DNA from: WJKG01 sp964627305
Lineage (GTDB): Bacteria; Zixibacteria; MSB-5A5; GN15; FEB-12
Reading direction: 5' to 3'
Assembly (NCBI GenBank): GCA_964627305.1
Contig: CAZVHP010000004.1
Span: forward strand, 242,977 to 306,976
DNA length: 64,000 bases
The notes under the pieces are model-generated. The model worked only from the letters and a program-made list of their open reading frames with translations. It did no database searches and was not told where the DNA came from. Numbering within the stretch: the stretch's first letter is position 1; each line of letters begins with the position of its first letter. The translations under genes were made by a program, and so were the position numbers. This document shows, one piece after another, positions 53,741 to 62,681 of this stretch.

Positions 53741-53772
53741 ACCCCCGACTGACCACCGGGGGTTCTTTTTTT
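53741..53772 (+). terminator. Intrinsic terminator with long T run
   Basis: ACCCCCG, a nine-base loop and CGGGGGT, then TCTTTTTTT. Located about 90 bases before the HEAT-cyclophilin gene. Confidence 0.8.
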
Positions 53773-53863
53773 CCACTCCCGATGCAAGTCCTGCCCCGTC
53801 CCCCGAATCGCACCGAATAATCAAGTTGACGTTCTCCCGGCGGTGACTGTTATTGCCAACACC

Positions 53864-55861
53864 ATGAAACGCATTCTCTGGTCGATTCTCACTGTCGTTG
53901 TCATCGCCGTGTTCGCCGTGATCGGCTACTACATCTACGACCTGACCCGCGAGCCCGGTCGGGCTGAGATGCTGGCAGACATAGTCCATGCCGAGGACTC
54001 TCGGCGCGTGACCCCCCTGCTTCTGGACTATCTGGAACATCCGGAACCGGAAATCCGCAAGCACGCGGCTCTCGCGCTGGGTCGGATCGGCGCCCCCGAG
54101 GCCGGGCAATCGCTGGCCGCGATGCTCGGCGATTCCGTGCAGTCGGTCGCCGCAACGGCGGCATTTGCACTCGGCCTGACCGGACAAAACCGCCACGCCG
54201 ATGATCTGATGGACATAGCAGTCGACCTGCCGTCAACACTGCTGCCCTCCCTGCTCGAGGCAGCCGGACGACTGGCCGATACCAGCCATCCACACCTGAC
54301 CTTACAACTGGTGACCTATCTCGCCCACCCGGCCCCCCAGGTCCGGGCCGCGGCCTGTCGCGCGCTCTATCGTGCCGCCGACCTCTCGGTCACCCCCACT
54401 GTTGCCGCTATGGCCATCGCCGAAACCGACCGCGAGGTTCGTCTGGAAGCACTCTATCTTCTCGCTCAGTTCGGAGAACCGGCGGCCGAGCAGCTGTTCG
54501 TCCACTACCTGGCCGACAATGATCCGTTCCCACGCAGAACTGCAGTGCGCGGGCTGGGACATATCCAAACAGAACAGGCCGAACACTATCTGGCCATTGC
54601 ACTGAACGACCGGGATCCCTCGGTGGTGGCTCAGGCAATTCAGGAGTTGGGGGATCGCACCAGCCGCAAAACTCATGAGCAACTGACCCGCAAACTCCAA
54701 CAGGAAAAAGACCCCCGGCTGATGCGGCTGTTGCTGCAATCAATGCTCAAACAGAGAAACCCCGGAGGCCTCGACGCCGCTCGGCGAATCCTGTCCGGTC
54801 AGCACACGCATCCCCTCGTCGGCATGGCCCTGCGGTATCTGGCCACCTTCGAGCAGGAACGGGCTATCCCGATGATCGACTCCGTCGCCCACGAAGGGGA
54901 CGCCTACCTGCGAGCCGTCTGCGCCGACGCCTATGGCCAGATGACCCGAGCGAATGTACTGACCAGAATGGGGGTGCTGTTCAACGATGAGGACCCGCTG
55001 GTGCGCAAAGCCGCCTTCGAAAACCTGACAACGGTGGATGCCCAGAATCGAAAGTACCACATCGACCGCGCCCTGAACGACCGCGACTTCGTCGTCGTAG
55101 TGCAGGCCGTGGAACAGATCAGAACCTTCGCCTTCAAAATCTATCTGCCTGTGCTGCAGACCATGATGTCCATGCCCAACGAAACCGATGTCGATGTTCG
55201 CCGCGCCATACTGGAAACAGCTGCTTCCTTCCTTGAAGAGAATACCCAGGACACAACAGCGCTTCGAATTCTGATCGACGGCATAATGGACCCCGAGTAT
55301 GTCGTCAGGCGCGATGCCGCCGAGTTCTACAAAACCGTACTGGGCGAAGACCGATACAAGATGGTGCCGCCGGCCCCCTCACGCTACACTGCCGGCAAGA
55401 TTGAAGATGCCTATAACAAGTACCGTCGCAACCCGTTTGCTCAGATCGCCACCTCAAAAGGAGTCATCAAAATGGAGCTGCTCTTCGAGGCGGCGCCGCT
55501 GACCGTGATGAATTTCATAGAGCTGGCCCGCGATGGCTTCTATCACGGCCTGATGTTTCACCGTGTCATCCCCGGCTTCCTAACTCAGGGGGGCTGCCCC
55601 CGCGGCGATGGCTGGGGTGGCCCCGGCTACTTCATCCGCAGTGAGTACAACGCGCTGCCCTTTGAGCGCGGCAGTGTCGCCATGGCCACCTCCGGTAAGG
55701 ACACCGGTGGCTCACAATTCTTCCTGTCCTTGGCGCGGCAACCGCACCTTGACGGGAATTACACGCTGTTTGCCCGCGTCGTCCACGGGATGGACGTTGT
55801 CGAGCAGTTAGTGGAGGGAGATATGATAGAATCAGTGACAATAGTCGAGGGAGCCCTGTGA
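53864..55861 (+). CDS. Membrane-anchored HEAT-repeat protein fused to a cyclophilin-type peptidyl-prolyl isomerase
   Basis: This 665-residue protein has one N-terminal membrane helix (WSILTVVVIAVFAVIGYYIY). About 480 residues of HEAT/PBS-lyase-like repeats follow (EIRKHAALALGRIGAPEAG; PFPRRTAVRGLGHIQTEQA). The C-terminal domain is a cyclophilin (NFIELARDGFYHGLMFHRVI; GSVAMATSGKDTGGSQFFLS; TLFARVVHGMDVVEQL), with the usual active-site arginine in FHRVIPGF and QFF. It likely faces the periplasm and helps fold exported proteins, the repeats acting as a scaffold. The ATG at 53864 is preferred over a GTG seven codons earlier. The stop overlaps the next start (GTGA). Confidence 0.9.
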   Translation: MKRILWSILTVVVIAVFAVIGYYIYDLTREPGRAEMLADIVHAEDSRRVTPLLLDYLEHPEPEIRKHAALALGRIGAPEAGQSLAAMLGDSVQSVAATAAFALGLTGQNRHADDLMDIAVDLPSTLLPSLLEAAGRLADTSHPHLTLQLVTYLAHPAPQVRAAACRALYRAADLSVTPTVAAMAIAETDREVRLEALYLLAQFGEPAAEQLFVHYLADNDPFPRRTAVRGLGHIQTEQAEHYLAIALNDRDPSVVAQAIQELGDRTSRKTHEQLTRKLQQEKDPRLMRLLLQSMLKQRNPGGLDAARRILSGQHTHPLVGMALRYLATFEQERAIPMIDSVAHEGDAYLRAVCADAYGQMTRANVLTRMGVLFNDEDPLVRKAAFENLTTVDAQNRKYHIDRALNDRDFVVVVQAVEQIRTFAFKIYLPVLQTMMSMPNETDVDVRRAILETAASFLEENTQDTTALRILIDGIMDPEYVVRRDAAEFYKTVLGEDRYKMVPPAPSRYTAGKIEDAYNKYRRNPFAQIATSKGVIKMELLFEAAPLTVMNFIELARDGFYHGLMFHRVIPGFLTQGGCPRGDGWGGPGYFIRSEYNALPFERGSVAMATSGKDTGGSQFFLSLARQPHLDGNYTLFARVVHGMDVVEQLVEGDMIESVTIVEGAL

Positions 55862-56685
55862 GACGCTCCCACTCTATAGTCATCAGAGTCATCGCCATGG
55901 TCCTCACTGTCGGTATACTGCTGACCGGCGGTGTCGTGTCAGCGCAGGAGGACCGCATCGATCCGCAGGCGCTGATAGAACAAATCCTGACCGTACACCA
56001 ACGGCAGCAGTCGCAGATCGAGGACATCAGCTACGACGCCGAGTATGTCGAGGGGGAAGAAACCGACCGGGGATTCGTCGAGAAGGTACGCCTGATCAAG
56101 ACCATCCATATCAAGTATGTTGGCGACTCAGTGCTCTACAGCGAGCAATTCCACGAGTACTACAAGGACGGAAAGCTCCAGCCCGACAAAGAACTCAAAG
56201 ACGAGGCCCGGGAGCGAACAAAAAACCGCATCGAGCAGAACCGTCGCACCATCGCGCATCCCATGCTGGAGCCATTCTATCCGGACAACAGCAACAACTA
56301 CCGGATCAGGTACGAGGGCGTCAATTACGACGATGTCGAGGGACATATCTGCCATGAGTTCGTGGTGCGATCCACTGTTGACGATGCTGATCACATCAAC
56401 GGCGTGTATTACTTCGATGCCGACACCTTCCAGCTGGTAAGGTGCAACTTCTCGCCGGCCAAACTGGTCAAGAAGACCTTCTTCCGGCTGAATCGGCTGG
56501 ATATGACGATCGATTACGCCTTCACATCCGACAGCACCTGGTGGCTGCCGACGCGCTTCGAGATGGAGGGAGAGGGCAAGGCCGCCGTGTTCTTCGGCGT
56601 CCACTTCTCGGGAACAGAGTACTATCGCAATCCGCGGGTCAACACCGGCATTGCCGATACACTATTCGAGGTGAACTATGACTGA
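55858..56685 (+). CDS. Exported LolA-like outer-membrane lipoprotein-sorting family protein
   Basis: This is an exported protein of 275 residues. A signal peptide (RVIAMVLTVGILLTGGVVSAQ) is followed by sequence like the LolA/LolB-type incomplete barrel of MucB/RseB-like and outer-membrane lipoprotein-sorting proteins. The features are YFDADTFQLVRCNFSPAKLV, the strand pattern around GHICHEFVVRSTVDD, and TWWLPTRFEMEGEGKAAVFF. It is not a canonical LolA; carriage of a lipid or lipoprotein is an inference. The start is a GTG overlapping the HEAT-cyclophilin stop by four bases (GTGA). Its own stop overlaps the adenosine-kinase start by eight bases, so this is a tight operon. Confidence 0.75.
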   Translation: MRRSHSIVIRVIAMVLTVGILLTGGVVSAQEDRIDPQALIEQILTVHQRQQSQIEDISYDAEYVEGEETDRGFVEKVRLIKTIHIKYVGDSVLYSEQFHEYYKDGKLQPDKELKDEARERTKNRIEQNRRTIAHPMLEPFYPDNSNNYRIRYEGVNYDDVEGHICHEFVVRSTVDDADHINGVYYFDADTFQLVRCNFSPAKLVKKTFFRLNRLDMTIDYAFTSDSTWWLPTRFEMEGEGKAAVFFGVHFSGTEYYRNPRVNTGIADTLFEVNYD

Positions 56686-57181
56686 TACCAGCCCGGAAAT
56701 TAGGTCCAAAATCGTGACGGTCGATATCCCCGAAGGCATGAATGTCATTTTCGGGATGTCACACTTCATCAAGACGGTCGAGGATCTGTACGAGGCCCTA
56801 ATGACATCGGGGCTGTCGCTCAAGTTCGGAATCGCGTTCTGCGAGGCCTCGCAGAAGCGATTGGTGCGCACCGACGGCAACGACTCCGAACTGATTGGCA
56901 TGGCCACCAAAGCAGCCCGCGACGTCGGCTGCGGCCACTCGTTCTTCATCTACCTTCGCGGAGGCTTCCCCATCAATGTCCTCAACCAGGTGAAGATGGT
57001 CCCCGAGGTCTGCCGGATATTCTGCGCGACCGCAAATCCGCTGCAGGTTATTGTCGCTGAAACCAATCAGGGACGCGGCGTGCTGGGCGTAGTCGATGGC
57101 CTGACACCGGCCGGTGTCGAACAGGACGAAGACGCCAAAGAGCGGGTGGAGTTTCTGCGCAAGATCGGCTACAAAAGATAG
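56678..57181 (+). CDS. Adenosine-specific kinase family protein
   Basis: The 167 residues match the adenosine-specific kinase family (PF04008), known from archaea and some bacteria, in which crystal structures bind adenosine and phosphate. Recognisable pieces are VDIPEGMNVIFGMSHFIKTVEDLYEAL, FGIAFCEASQKRLVRTDGND, GHSFFIYLRGGFPINVLNQV and ANPLQVIVAETNQGRGVLGVVDG. It is cytoplasmic with no signal. It overlaps the upstream LolA-like gene by eight bases, so it is translationally coupled with an envelope protein; the functional link is unclear. A role in adenosine salvage is the family inference. Confidence 0.9.
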   Translation: MTDTSPEIRSKIVTVDIPEGMNVIFGMSHFIKTVEDLYEALMTSGLSLKFGIAFCEASQKRLVRTDGNDSELIGMATKAARDVGCGHSFFIYLRGGFPINVLNQVKMVPEVCRIFCATANPLQVIVAETNQGRGVLGVVDGLTPAGVEQDEDAKERVEFLRKIGYKR

Positions 57182-57271
57182 CGCCGGACCATCATCTCCC
57201 GCTCCTGACGGCAACACCTGACCTTTGTCGCGCCGTCACCCGATACCAACAACCAATACAGCCGCGTTGTC

Positions 57272-57643
57272 TTACTCCCGGGATTTCCGCCGGTAGTCTT
57301 CGATTGCCGCCCTGATGGCATCCGAAGCGATATTCGAGCAGTGCAGCTTTCTCTCGGGCAAACCGCCCAGAGATTCAGCTACCCGGTCGCGAGTGAGCGC
57401 ATACGCTTCATCAAGCGTCAGCCCCTTAATCATCTCCGTGGCCATCGAACTCGAAGCAATTGCCGCAGCACAACCGAAGGTCTTGAACCTGACATCGGCA
57501 ATACGGCCATCATCAACCCGGATCATGATCTTCGTGACATCCCCACACTCCGGGTTCCCCACCGAACCAACACCGTCAGGCTGATCAATATCCCCCGTAT
57601 TGCGCGGATTCTCGAAATGGTCCATCACCGTTGAGTTATACAT
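57272..57643 (-). CDS. IscU/NifU-type iron-sulfur cluster scaffold protein
   Basis: This is a scaffold for Fe-S cluster assembly, 123 residues. It begins MYNSTVMDHFENPRNTGDID and has the three cluster cysteines of the family: GNPECGDVTK with the conserved aspartate, FKTFGCAAAIASSSMATE, and LHCSNIASDAIRAAI. No IscS, cysteine desulfurase or other isc/suf gene is in the window. The start at 57643 is set by family alignment; there is no ribosome-binding site, and TAGTAT lies 11 bases upstream, so a near-leaderless transcript is possible. It is transcribed toward, and converges with, the adenosine-kinase operon. Confidence 0.92.
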   Translation of the reverse strand: MYNSTVMDHFENPRNTGDIDQPDGVGSVGNPECGDVTKIMIRVDDGRIADVRFKTFGCAAAIASSSMATEMIKGLTLDEAYALTRDRVAESLGGLPERKLHCSNIASDAIRAAIEDYRRKSRE

Positions 57644-57918
57644 AGGCGGAGAAGATACTACGCGAACCAACATCTGGCAACAGGTTCTGCGCCTCAGATC
57701 AGGCCTTTTCCACACTTTATTCACAGTCGGTCGATAAGTGGCAGAAGGTACCTCAGAATGGCCCAAAAGCCGCTGTTTATGCTCAACTCCCCCAATTGCA
57801 CAGGTGTGGACATCTTGTGTGGAAAGCCGCCCAAAGGTGCCAAACCCGATAGGGTTTGTGATGATTTCCGCAAAATCAACATGGCAAATTCTCCGATAGC
57901 ACGTATAATCAGGTAACA

Positions 57919-59031
57919 GTGCTAACAGAGTCCGGCAAGAAAGAACAGGAGCGAGTGATTCTGGTCGGTTTGGCGCGCTCATCACGCGACCGCCAACAGG
58001 TGACCGAGTCGCTCACAGAGCTCGGCGAATTGGCCCGCTCGGCCGATGCTCTCGTGGTTGGGCAACGGATCCAGACGCGCGGCAAGCCCGACCCGGCGTA
58101 CTTCATAGGGCGCGGCGTTGTCGATGAATTAGCCGAGTTGATTGCCGAAACCAAGGCCAATTGCATCATATTCGACGATTCCCTGTCACCCGCCCAGCAA
58201 CGCAATCTGGAGAAGGCCCTCCAAACAAAAGTCATTGATCGGCCAGTACTTATCCTGGACATCTTCGCCTCCCGAGCCAGAACGTCAGCCGCTCGCCTGC
58301 AAGTCGAACTGGCCCAGCTCGAGTACACCCTGCCCCGATTGACCGGTGCCTGGGTGCACTTCTCACGGCAATACGGTGGGATCGGCTCCAAAGGTCCCGG
58401 CGAAACACAGCTTGAAATCGACCGTCGTCAGGTGCGCACCAAAATTGCTCATCTGAAAGAGCGCCTCTCACGGCTCGATCGCCAGCGGGCAACTCAGCGC
58501 AAAAGCCGTCTGGAGCTCTTCAAGGTATCCCTGGTGGGCTACACCAACGCCGGCAAGTCCACCCTGTTCAACAAGTTAACAAAGGGCAGCGTGCGCACTG
58601 CCAACATGCTGTTCACAACCCTCGACTCGACCACCCGCGTGATGTCCTCCGGCTACCCCTGCCGCGTCGTCTTCTCCGACACTGTGGGCTTCATTCGCAA
58701 GCTGCCGCATCAGCTGGTAGAATCCTTCAAATCGACTCTGGAAGAGGTCGTCCTCGCCGATATGCTGGTGCACGTCGTCGACTGCTCGGACCCCAGGGCC
58801 GATGAGCATATTGAGCAAACCCGTCAGGTCCTGACCGAGATCGGAGCCGATCATGTACCGGAGATACTGGTATACAACAAGATAGACCGGTGCGCCGAAT
58901 ATCGCCCGGGGGCACTCAACGGCAGCCGAGCCTACGCCATTTCAGCCCGCGATGGGCTGGGGCTGGCCGCGCTGCAGGCCGAAATCATCCTCGCTTCCAA
59001 TCAGTTCATACGCCAGAAAGCCGCCCTCTGA
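57919..59031 (+). CDS. hflX: Ribosome-associated GTPase HflX
   Basis: This GTPase splits stalled ribosomes. The 370 residues have the HflX N-terminal domain (YFIGRGVVDELAELIAETKA; IIFDDSLSPAQQRNLEKAL; VIDRPVLILDIFASRARTS). A glycine-rich linker, GGIGSKGPGETQLEIDRR, follows. The G domain has G1 GYTNAGKSTLFN (about 207), G2/switch TLDSTTR, G3 DTVGFIRKLPHQLVESFKST and G4 NKID. The start is a GTG at 57919 with AGGTAACA before it; no ATG fits. It is divergent from the IscU-like gene across 275 bases that hold no other gene. Confidence 0.94.
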   Translation: MLTESGKKEQERVILVGLARSSRDRQQVTESLTELGELARSADALVVGQRIQTRGKPDPAYFIGRGVVDELAELIAETKANCIIFDDSLSPAQQRNLEKALQTKVIDRPVLILDIFASRARTSAARLQVELAQLEYTLPRLTGAWVHFSRQYGGIGSKGPGETQLEIDRRQVRTKIAHLKERLSRLDRQRATQRKSRLELFKVSLVGYTNAGKSTLFNKLTKGSVRTANMLFTTLDSTTRVMSSGYPCRVVFSDTVGFIRKLPHQLVESFKSTLEEVVLADMLVHVVDCSDPRADEHIEQTRQVLTEIGADHVPEILVYNKIDRCAEYRPGALNGSRAYAISARDGLGLAALQAEIILASNQFIRQKAAL

Positions 59032-59108
59032 TTCCGACTTACCGGGGCAAAGTCCCGGCAGATTGTGCCGATAGATATACTAACGGCAAAAACAGGACAG
59101 GTTTTTAC

Positions 59109-59465
59109 ATGGCACATTCAATTCTCATTGTCGATGACAATCCCAATATGTCCTCGCTCCTGTCGGAAATGCTCGAGGTGTTCGACTACACATCGGAACG
59201 CGCCGGCGATGGCGACGAAGCACTCACCAAATTGACCGACGGCAAGTTCGCTATGGTGATAACCGACATGCGTATGCCAAACATGACAGGGCTGGAGCTG
59301 CTGCAGCAGGTCAAGCAACGCTTCCCGAAAATGCCGGTCGTGTTGATCTCCGGATACTCTATGGGCGAGATTCAGGATGATCCCAGCGGCCTCAAACCCG
59401 ATGGCTTCCTGGCAAAACCGTTCATGATGTCGGACATCGAGAAGCTGCTTAACTCGCTCCTCTGA
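59109..59465 (+). CDS. Single-domain response regulator (CheY-like receiver)
   Basis: This receiver domain has 118 residues and no output domain. ILIVDDNPNMSSLL provides the acidic pocket, the phospho-acceptor is D53 in MVITDMRMPNMTGLEL, followed by PVVLISGYS and the conserved lysine of FLAKPFMMSDIEKLL. It likely works by protein-protein contact in a phosphorelay. No histidine kinase is nearby. AGGACAGG is upstream of the ATG at 59109; a longer frame into hflX is not used. A GC hairpin follows 26 bases after the stop. Confidence 0.94.
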   Translation: MAHSILIVDDNPNMSSLLSEMLEVFDYTSERAGDGDEALTKLTDGKFAMVITDMRMPNMTGLELLQQVKQRFPKMPVVLISGYSMGEIQDDPSGLKPDGFLAKPFMMSDIEKLLNSLL

Positions 59466-59491
59466 ACGGACAACACAGCACCAAAGACTCA

Positions 59492-59522
59492 GGCCGGAGT
59501 CCCCCTCGCGGAGGCTCCGGCC
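59492..59522. terminator. Hairpin after the response regulator gene
   Basis: GGCCGGAG and CTCCGGCC form an 8-bp stem, with further pairing inside. It lies between convergent genes, with only GTTTACC following, so a bidirectional weak terminator. Confidence 0.5.
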
Positions 59523-59569
59523 GTTTACCTTCTCGACGGAAACAATTGATGCGTGCTGTAATCAGCCGG

Positions 59570-61798
59570 CTACTTCTTTGACACCTTCGATCGGCACAGC
59601 ACACTGAGAAATTCATTGAAGTGCAACTGCTTTGGCTCCGACGCAAACGGTCCCAGGCTGAAATGGCACTCGGTGCCGGTTATTGTCTCACGCACAAAAA
59701 CTGATTCACCATCGGCCGTCTCGACACGCATGATGACAGGCATCCTGAAGCCCGCACCCACCTTGCTCGTCGTTGCATTAGCATCGATGATATACTCCCC
59801 CCCGTCCTCGGTGACACTCCACGTAATATCAAACTGCGGCATACGGTAGTCATAGAGCCAGTAGTCGAAAAACCAGTCAAGCGGCTGACCGTAGTGTTTC
59901 TCGGCCAGTGCGATGAAATCGCCGGTGGTGTACAGGCGGTTGTTGAACGTGAAACTGGCCTCGAACAGAAAACGCGTGAACGCGCGATCCGACATGCTCT
60001 CGAGATCAAGCATCAGCAGCCGCAGCATGTGCATCATCCACGCACCCTTATTGGCAATGAGCATGTCAACCGTTCGACCGCCGACCGAGATCGGTCGAAG
60101 CCGACTCACCTGCTCCAGATTCAGCAGCGTATCACGACGGTTGAGCATGTTCGAATAAAACGCACCAGCACCTACCTGACGCTCGATAAGCAATCCCGGC
60201 AGGTAGCTCGCCAGCGCCGGCTCGATCCACTGCTCGCGGTGAGTGGCCGGCTGCATCAAATTGCCAAACCACTGGCGGGCCGCGGCATAGCCGGCATACG
60301 TATGAAATCCTCCCAATGCAGCCATCGTCCCCGACGTCACACAGGCGTTTTGCGGAATGGTCATAGTCCCCGGCATCGATACGAAACTCTGCTCCGGCAC
60401 CACGTACAGCCCGAACACACCCGGCGGATTCCCACCCAGCAGACTCAAAAAGAAGTTCGTCGCCTCCAATGCAGTAGCCTCGTACATTGCATCCGGAATG
60501 AAACACTCCATGGCGTGCTTATTCACCGATTTCAGCTTGATGAAGTTCATCATCAACCCGGCATCGGTGGTAGCGCCGACTGTGTCAATACCGGAGACAA
60601 ATCCCGTGAAGTAGAAACGGCTGTATAAATTCTGCGGCTGCACCTCGAACACGCTCTGTCCCCGCTGCCCATCAGAATAGGGCCCCATCCCCGGCATGTA
60701 GTAATTCGCCCCGCGCGGCACCGCGAAACTGAAACTGAACGCACAGGGTGCCGGGTTCTGTACGTACGGAAGGACATGATCGTAGTTGGAGCCGTTGTAC
60801 CACAGGGAAATCTCCACCGTGTCTCCCCGGTGGGCATACCCCGGGAGCATCACCCCAATATGCCCGAAATCTCTGCGCCGATGATAATCGGCCCGCTCAC
60901 CGTTCACGTAAACCGAATCCTCTTTCAGATTGTAGTTCAGCCACAGCGAAAGGTACTTCAGGCTGTCTTTCTCGATAACCAGCGAGACATCACCTCGCGT
61001 GCCCTTCTGAATCCGTTTGCCGTCCAGCCCCCCAAGGACAATATCCCCATGCTTCCTGACAGCTCGCGTCGGATACTGGATGTCGGAAAGGACCGAATCT
61101 TCGTAACGTCCGCGCTCCTGCCGCTGAAACACCGCCGCCTCGGTAATCAACACATCTCCCCCCTCGAACTCGTAGCCCACAAGAACCTCCTCCGGCCGAT
61201 TGGGGTCGAATGTGAACGTATACCGGTTGAAATCAATGAAGAAATAGCCGTCATCGGCGCGCTCGTAATGCGAGCGAAGCAACTGGAAGAAGTTGTCATA
61301 GACATGATAGATGCTGGGCTTGAAGAACACCTCCCCCTGTGCCTGCTTGGCGGTGGCGAAGTTCCTCCAGGAAAGGTTCTGCGGCGTGAACTCGAACCGC
61401 TCCTTCAGCTTAAGATCGAGGTTGTCCGAAAACTGAATGAAGCAGACCTCGAAGTCCTCGTCCACGGCCTCCTTGCCGCTCACGGCGTGCATGCAGTTAC
61501 GCTCGCTGGGAACGGGGATCTCTATCTTGCAATTCCCCTTGCCGATGAAGATAGCCGTCGTGGCTCGCCCATCGACAAATCGACCAAGATGCACACGTCC
61601 CTCTGTAAACGTGAACGTGGCGACATCCTTCTGGTAGACGAAATTCTCTATCTGCCCCAGTTCCCCCGGGTTGTTCAGCAGGTCTTCCGACAGTGTCTTG
61701 TAATCGTCCTTGAACTGCTTCATCTGCTCCGATTCGGCGAACACCGCTGGTGACAACAGCGCGCCGAGTACCACGAGCAACGTTAACCATCTGGCCAT
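59570..61798 (-). CDS. Exported M1-aminopeptidase-like protein lacking the zinc site (pseudopeptidase)
   Basis: This exported protein of 742 residues starts with a signal peptide (WLTLLVVLGALLSPAVFA). The N-terminal half is a beta-rich domain as in M1/gluzincin proteins. The C-terminal half aligns with M1, but where HExxHxWxGN is expected it reads YAAARQWFGNLM, and the following WLNEGFASY site reads WIEPALASYL. The two zinc histidines and both glutamates are lost. Other M1 landmarks remain: NKGAWMMHMLRLLML and LDWFFDYWLYDYRMP. It is therefore probably a structural or binding homologue. The ATG at 61798 has GGAAAGGACAGTCG upstream; the longer frame is not supported. No operon partner is clear. 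Confidence 0.8.
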   Translation of the reverse strand: MARWLTLLVVLGALLSPAVFAESEQMKQFKDDYKTLSEDLLNNPGELGQIENFVYQKDVATFTFTEGRVHLGRFVDGRATTAIFIGKGNCKIEIPVPSERNCMHAVSGKEAVDEDFEVCFIQFSDNLDLKLKERFEFTPQNLSWRNFATAKQAQGEVFFKPSIYHVYDNFFQLLRSHYERADDGYFFIDFNRYTFTFDPNRPEEVLVGYEFEGGDVLITEAAVFQRQERGRYEDSVLSDIQYPTRAVRKHGDIVLGGLDGKRIQKGTRGDVSLVIEKDSLKYLSLWLNYNLKEDSVYVNGERADYHRRRDFGHIGVMLPGYAHRGDTVEISLWYNGSNYDHVLPYVQNPAPCAFSFSFAVPRGANYYMPGMGPYSDGQRGQSVFEVQPQNLYSRFYFTGFVSGIDTVGATTDAGLMMNFIKLKSVNKHAMECFIPDAMYEATALEATNFFLSLLGGNPPGVFGLYVVPEQSFVSMPGTMTIPQNACVTSGTMAALGGFHTYAGYAAARQWFGNLMQPATHREQWIEPALASYLPGLLIERQVGAGAFYSNMLNRRDTLLNLEQVSRLRPISVGGRTVDMLIANKGAWMMHMLRLLMLDLESMSDRAFTRFLFEASFTFNNRLYTTGDFIALAEKHYGQPLDWFFDYWLYDYRMPQFDITWSVTEDGGEYIIDANATTSKVGAGFRMPVIMRVETADGESVFVRETITGTECHFSLGPFASEPKQLHFNEFLSVLCRSKVSKK

Positions 61799-61869
61799 CG
61801 ACTGTCCTTTCCGGTTATGTCCCTTTAATGTGATCACACTTGATACGTCCCGGCAGTGCGTACGAACGA

Positions 61870-62424
61870 TCAGAATCCCGCCACCCTCTTCATGGCGGCA
61901 AGAAACTCCTCGTACTTCTTCTCCAGTTCGTGGCTGGCGGCGATGAAAACATACCCGGGATGATCCTGCCACGCCTTCGTTAAATACCGCTCGATCTCCA
62001 TGGCCGTATCGGCGCTCTCCTGCCTGATCGTGTCGTTCTGGTAGGCATCGGGGCCGAGCGCGGCCGAGGTCTGCAGTTGCACCACACCGGTATAACGACG
62101 ATACTCATCGTCGATTGTTGTATCCAAATCCTCGGCCGTCTCCGGATGGAATGCGAACGCATCGACCGTCCCGCGATCGGAGACGAACGACTCCCCCCTG
62201 ACTGCATCCTCGCGGGACACCTGACGTCGGTAGATTTCGCGGTGAAACTCGCCCCAGCGGTTGCGATACGATGGGTCCTCTTCGAGCAGTTGTCGCGCGA
62301 GCTCATCAAAAAAGTGGAATTCGGCGAATTCCGACTCATGTTTAAGGCGTTCGAAAAACTCGGTTTTGGCCGACCCGGGCGCTCCCGTGATCACCAGCCG
62401 TGCGATTTGGGCTTTGGTCCGCAT
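61870..62424 (-). CDS. Small P-loop ATPase/nucleotide kinase-like protein (AAA_28/NadR-like type)
   Basis: This is a 184-residue cytoplasmic protein with Walker A VITGAPGSAKTEFF near residue 14 and a Walker-B-like SDRGTVDAFAFHP, which in this group follows the pattern of thiamine-triphosphatase- or NadR-type kinases. FHFFDELARQLLEEDPS supplies a typical helix. The substrate is not identifiable. The start ATG at 62424 fits the P-loop position; the frame upstream extends into an intergenic region. It lies 71 bases upstream of the pseudopeptidase gene and may be co-transcribed with it. Confidence 0.8.
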   Translation of the reverse strand: MRTKAQIARLVITGAPGSAKTEFFERLKHESEFAEFHFFDELARQLLEEDPSYRNRWGEFHREIYRRQVSREDAVRGESFVSDRGTVDAFAFHPETAEDLDTTIDDEYRRYTGVVQLQTSAALGPDAYQNDTIRQESADTAMEIERYLTKAWQDHPGYVFIAASHELEKKYEEFLAAMKRVAGF

Positions 62425-62681
62425 ACCACAAAGGTACCGGAGCCGCGAGCGTATGTCAAGAACACCCGCCCCCCGCCTCGAGTCATTCCGAGAACCGCCA
62501 CGCAGGGACGAAGCCATCTCAACACACGCCATATCAAAACCACGCTCAACTCAGACACAAAGAATGGGGTGGCCCGACTCACTTTTGGGCCGCGTTACTA
62601 CACTTGCGCCCGCTCGCGGCGCCGCTTAGATTGGCCGAAACACCGATCATTGACCAAACTGCAACATCAGGGGATGGGGCT

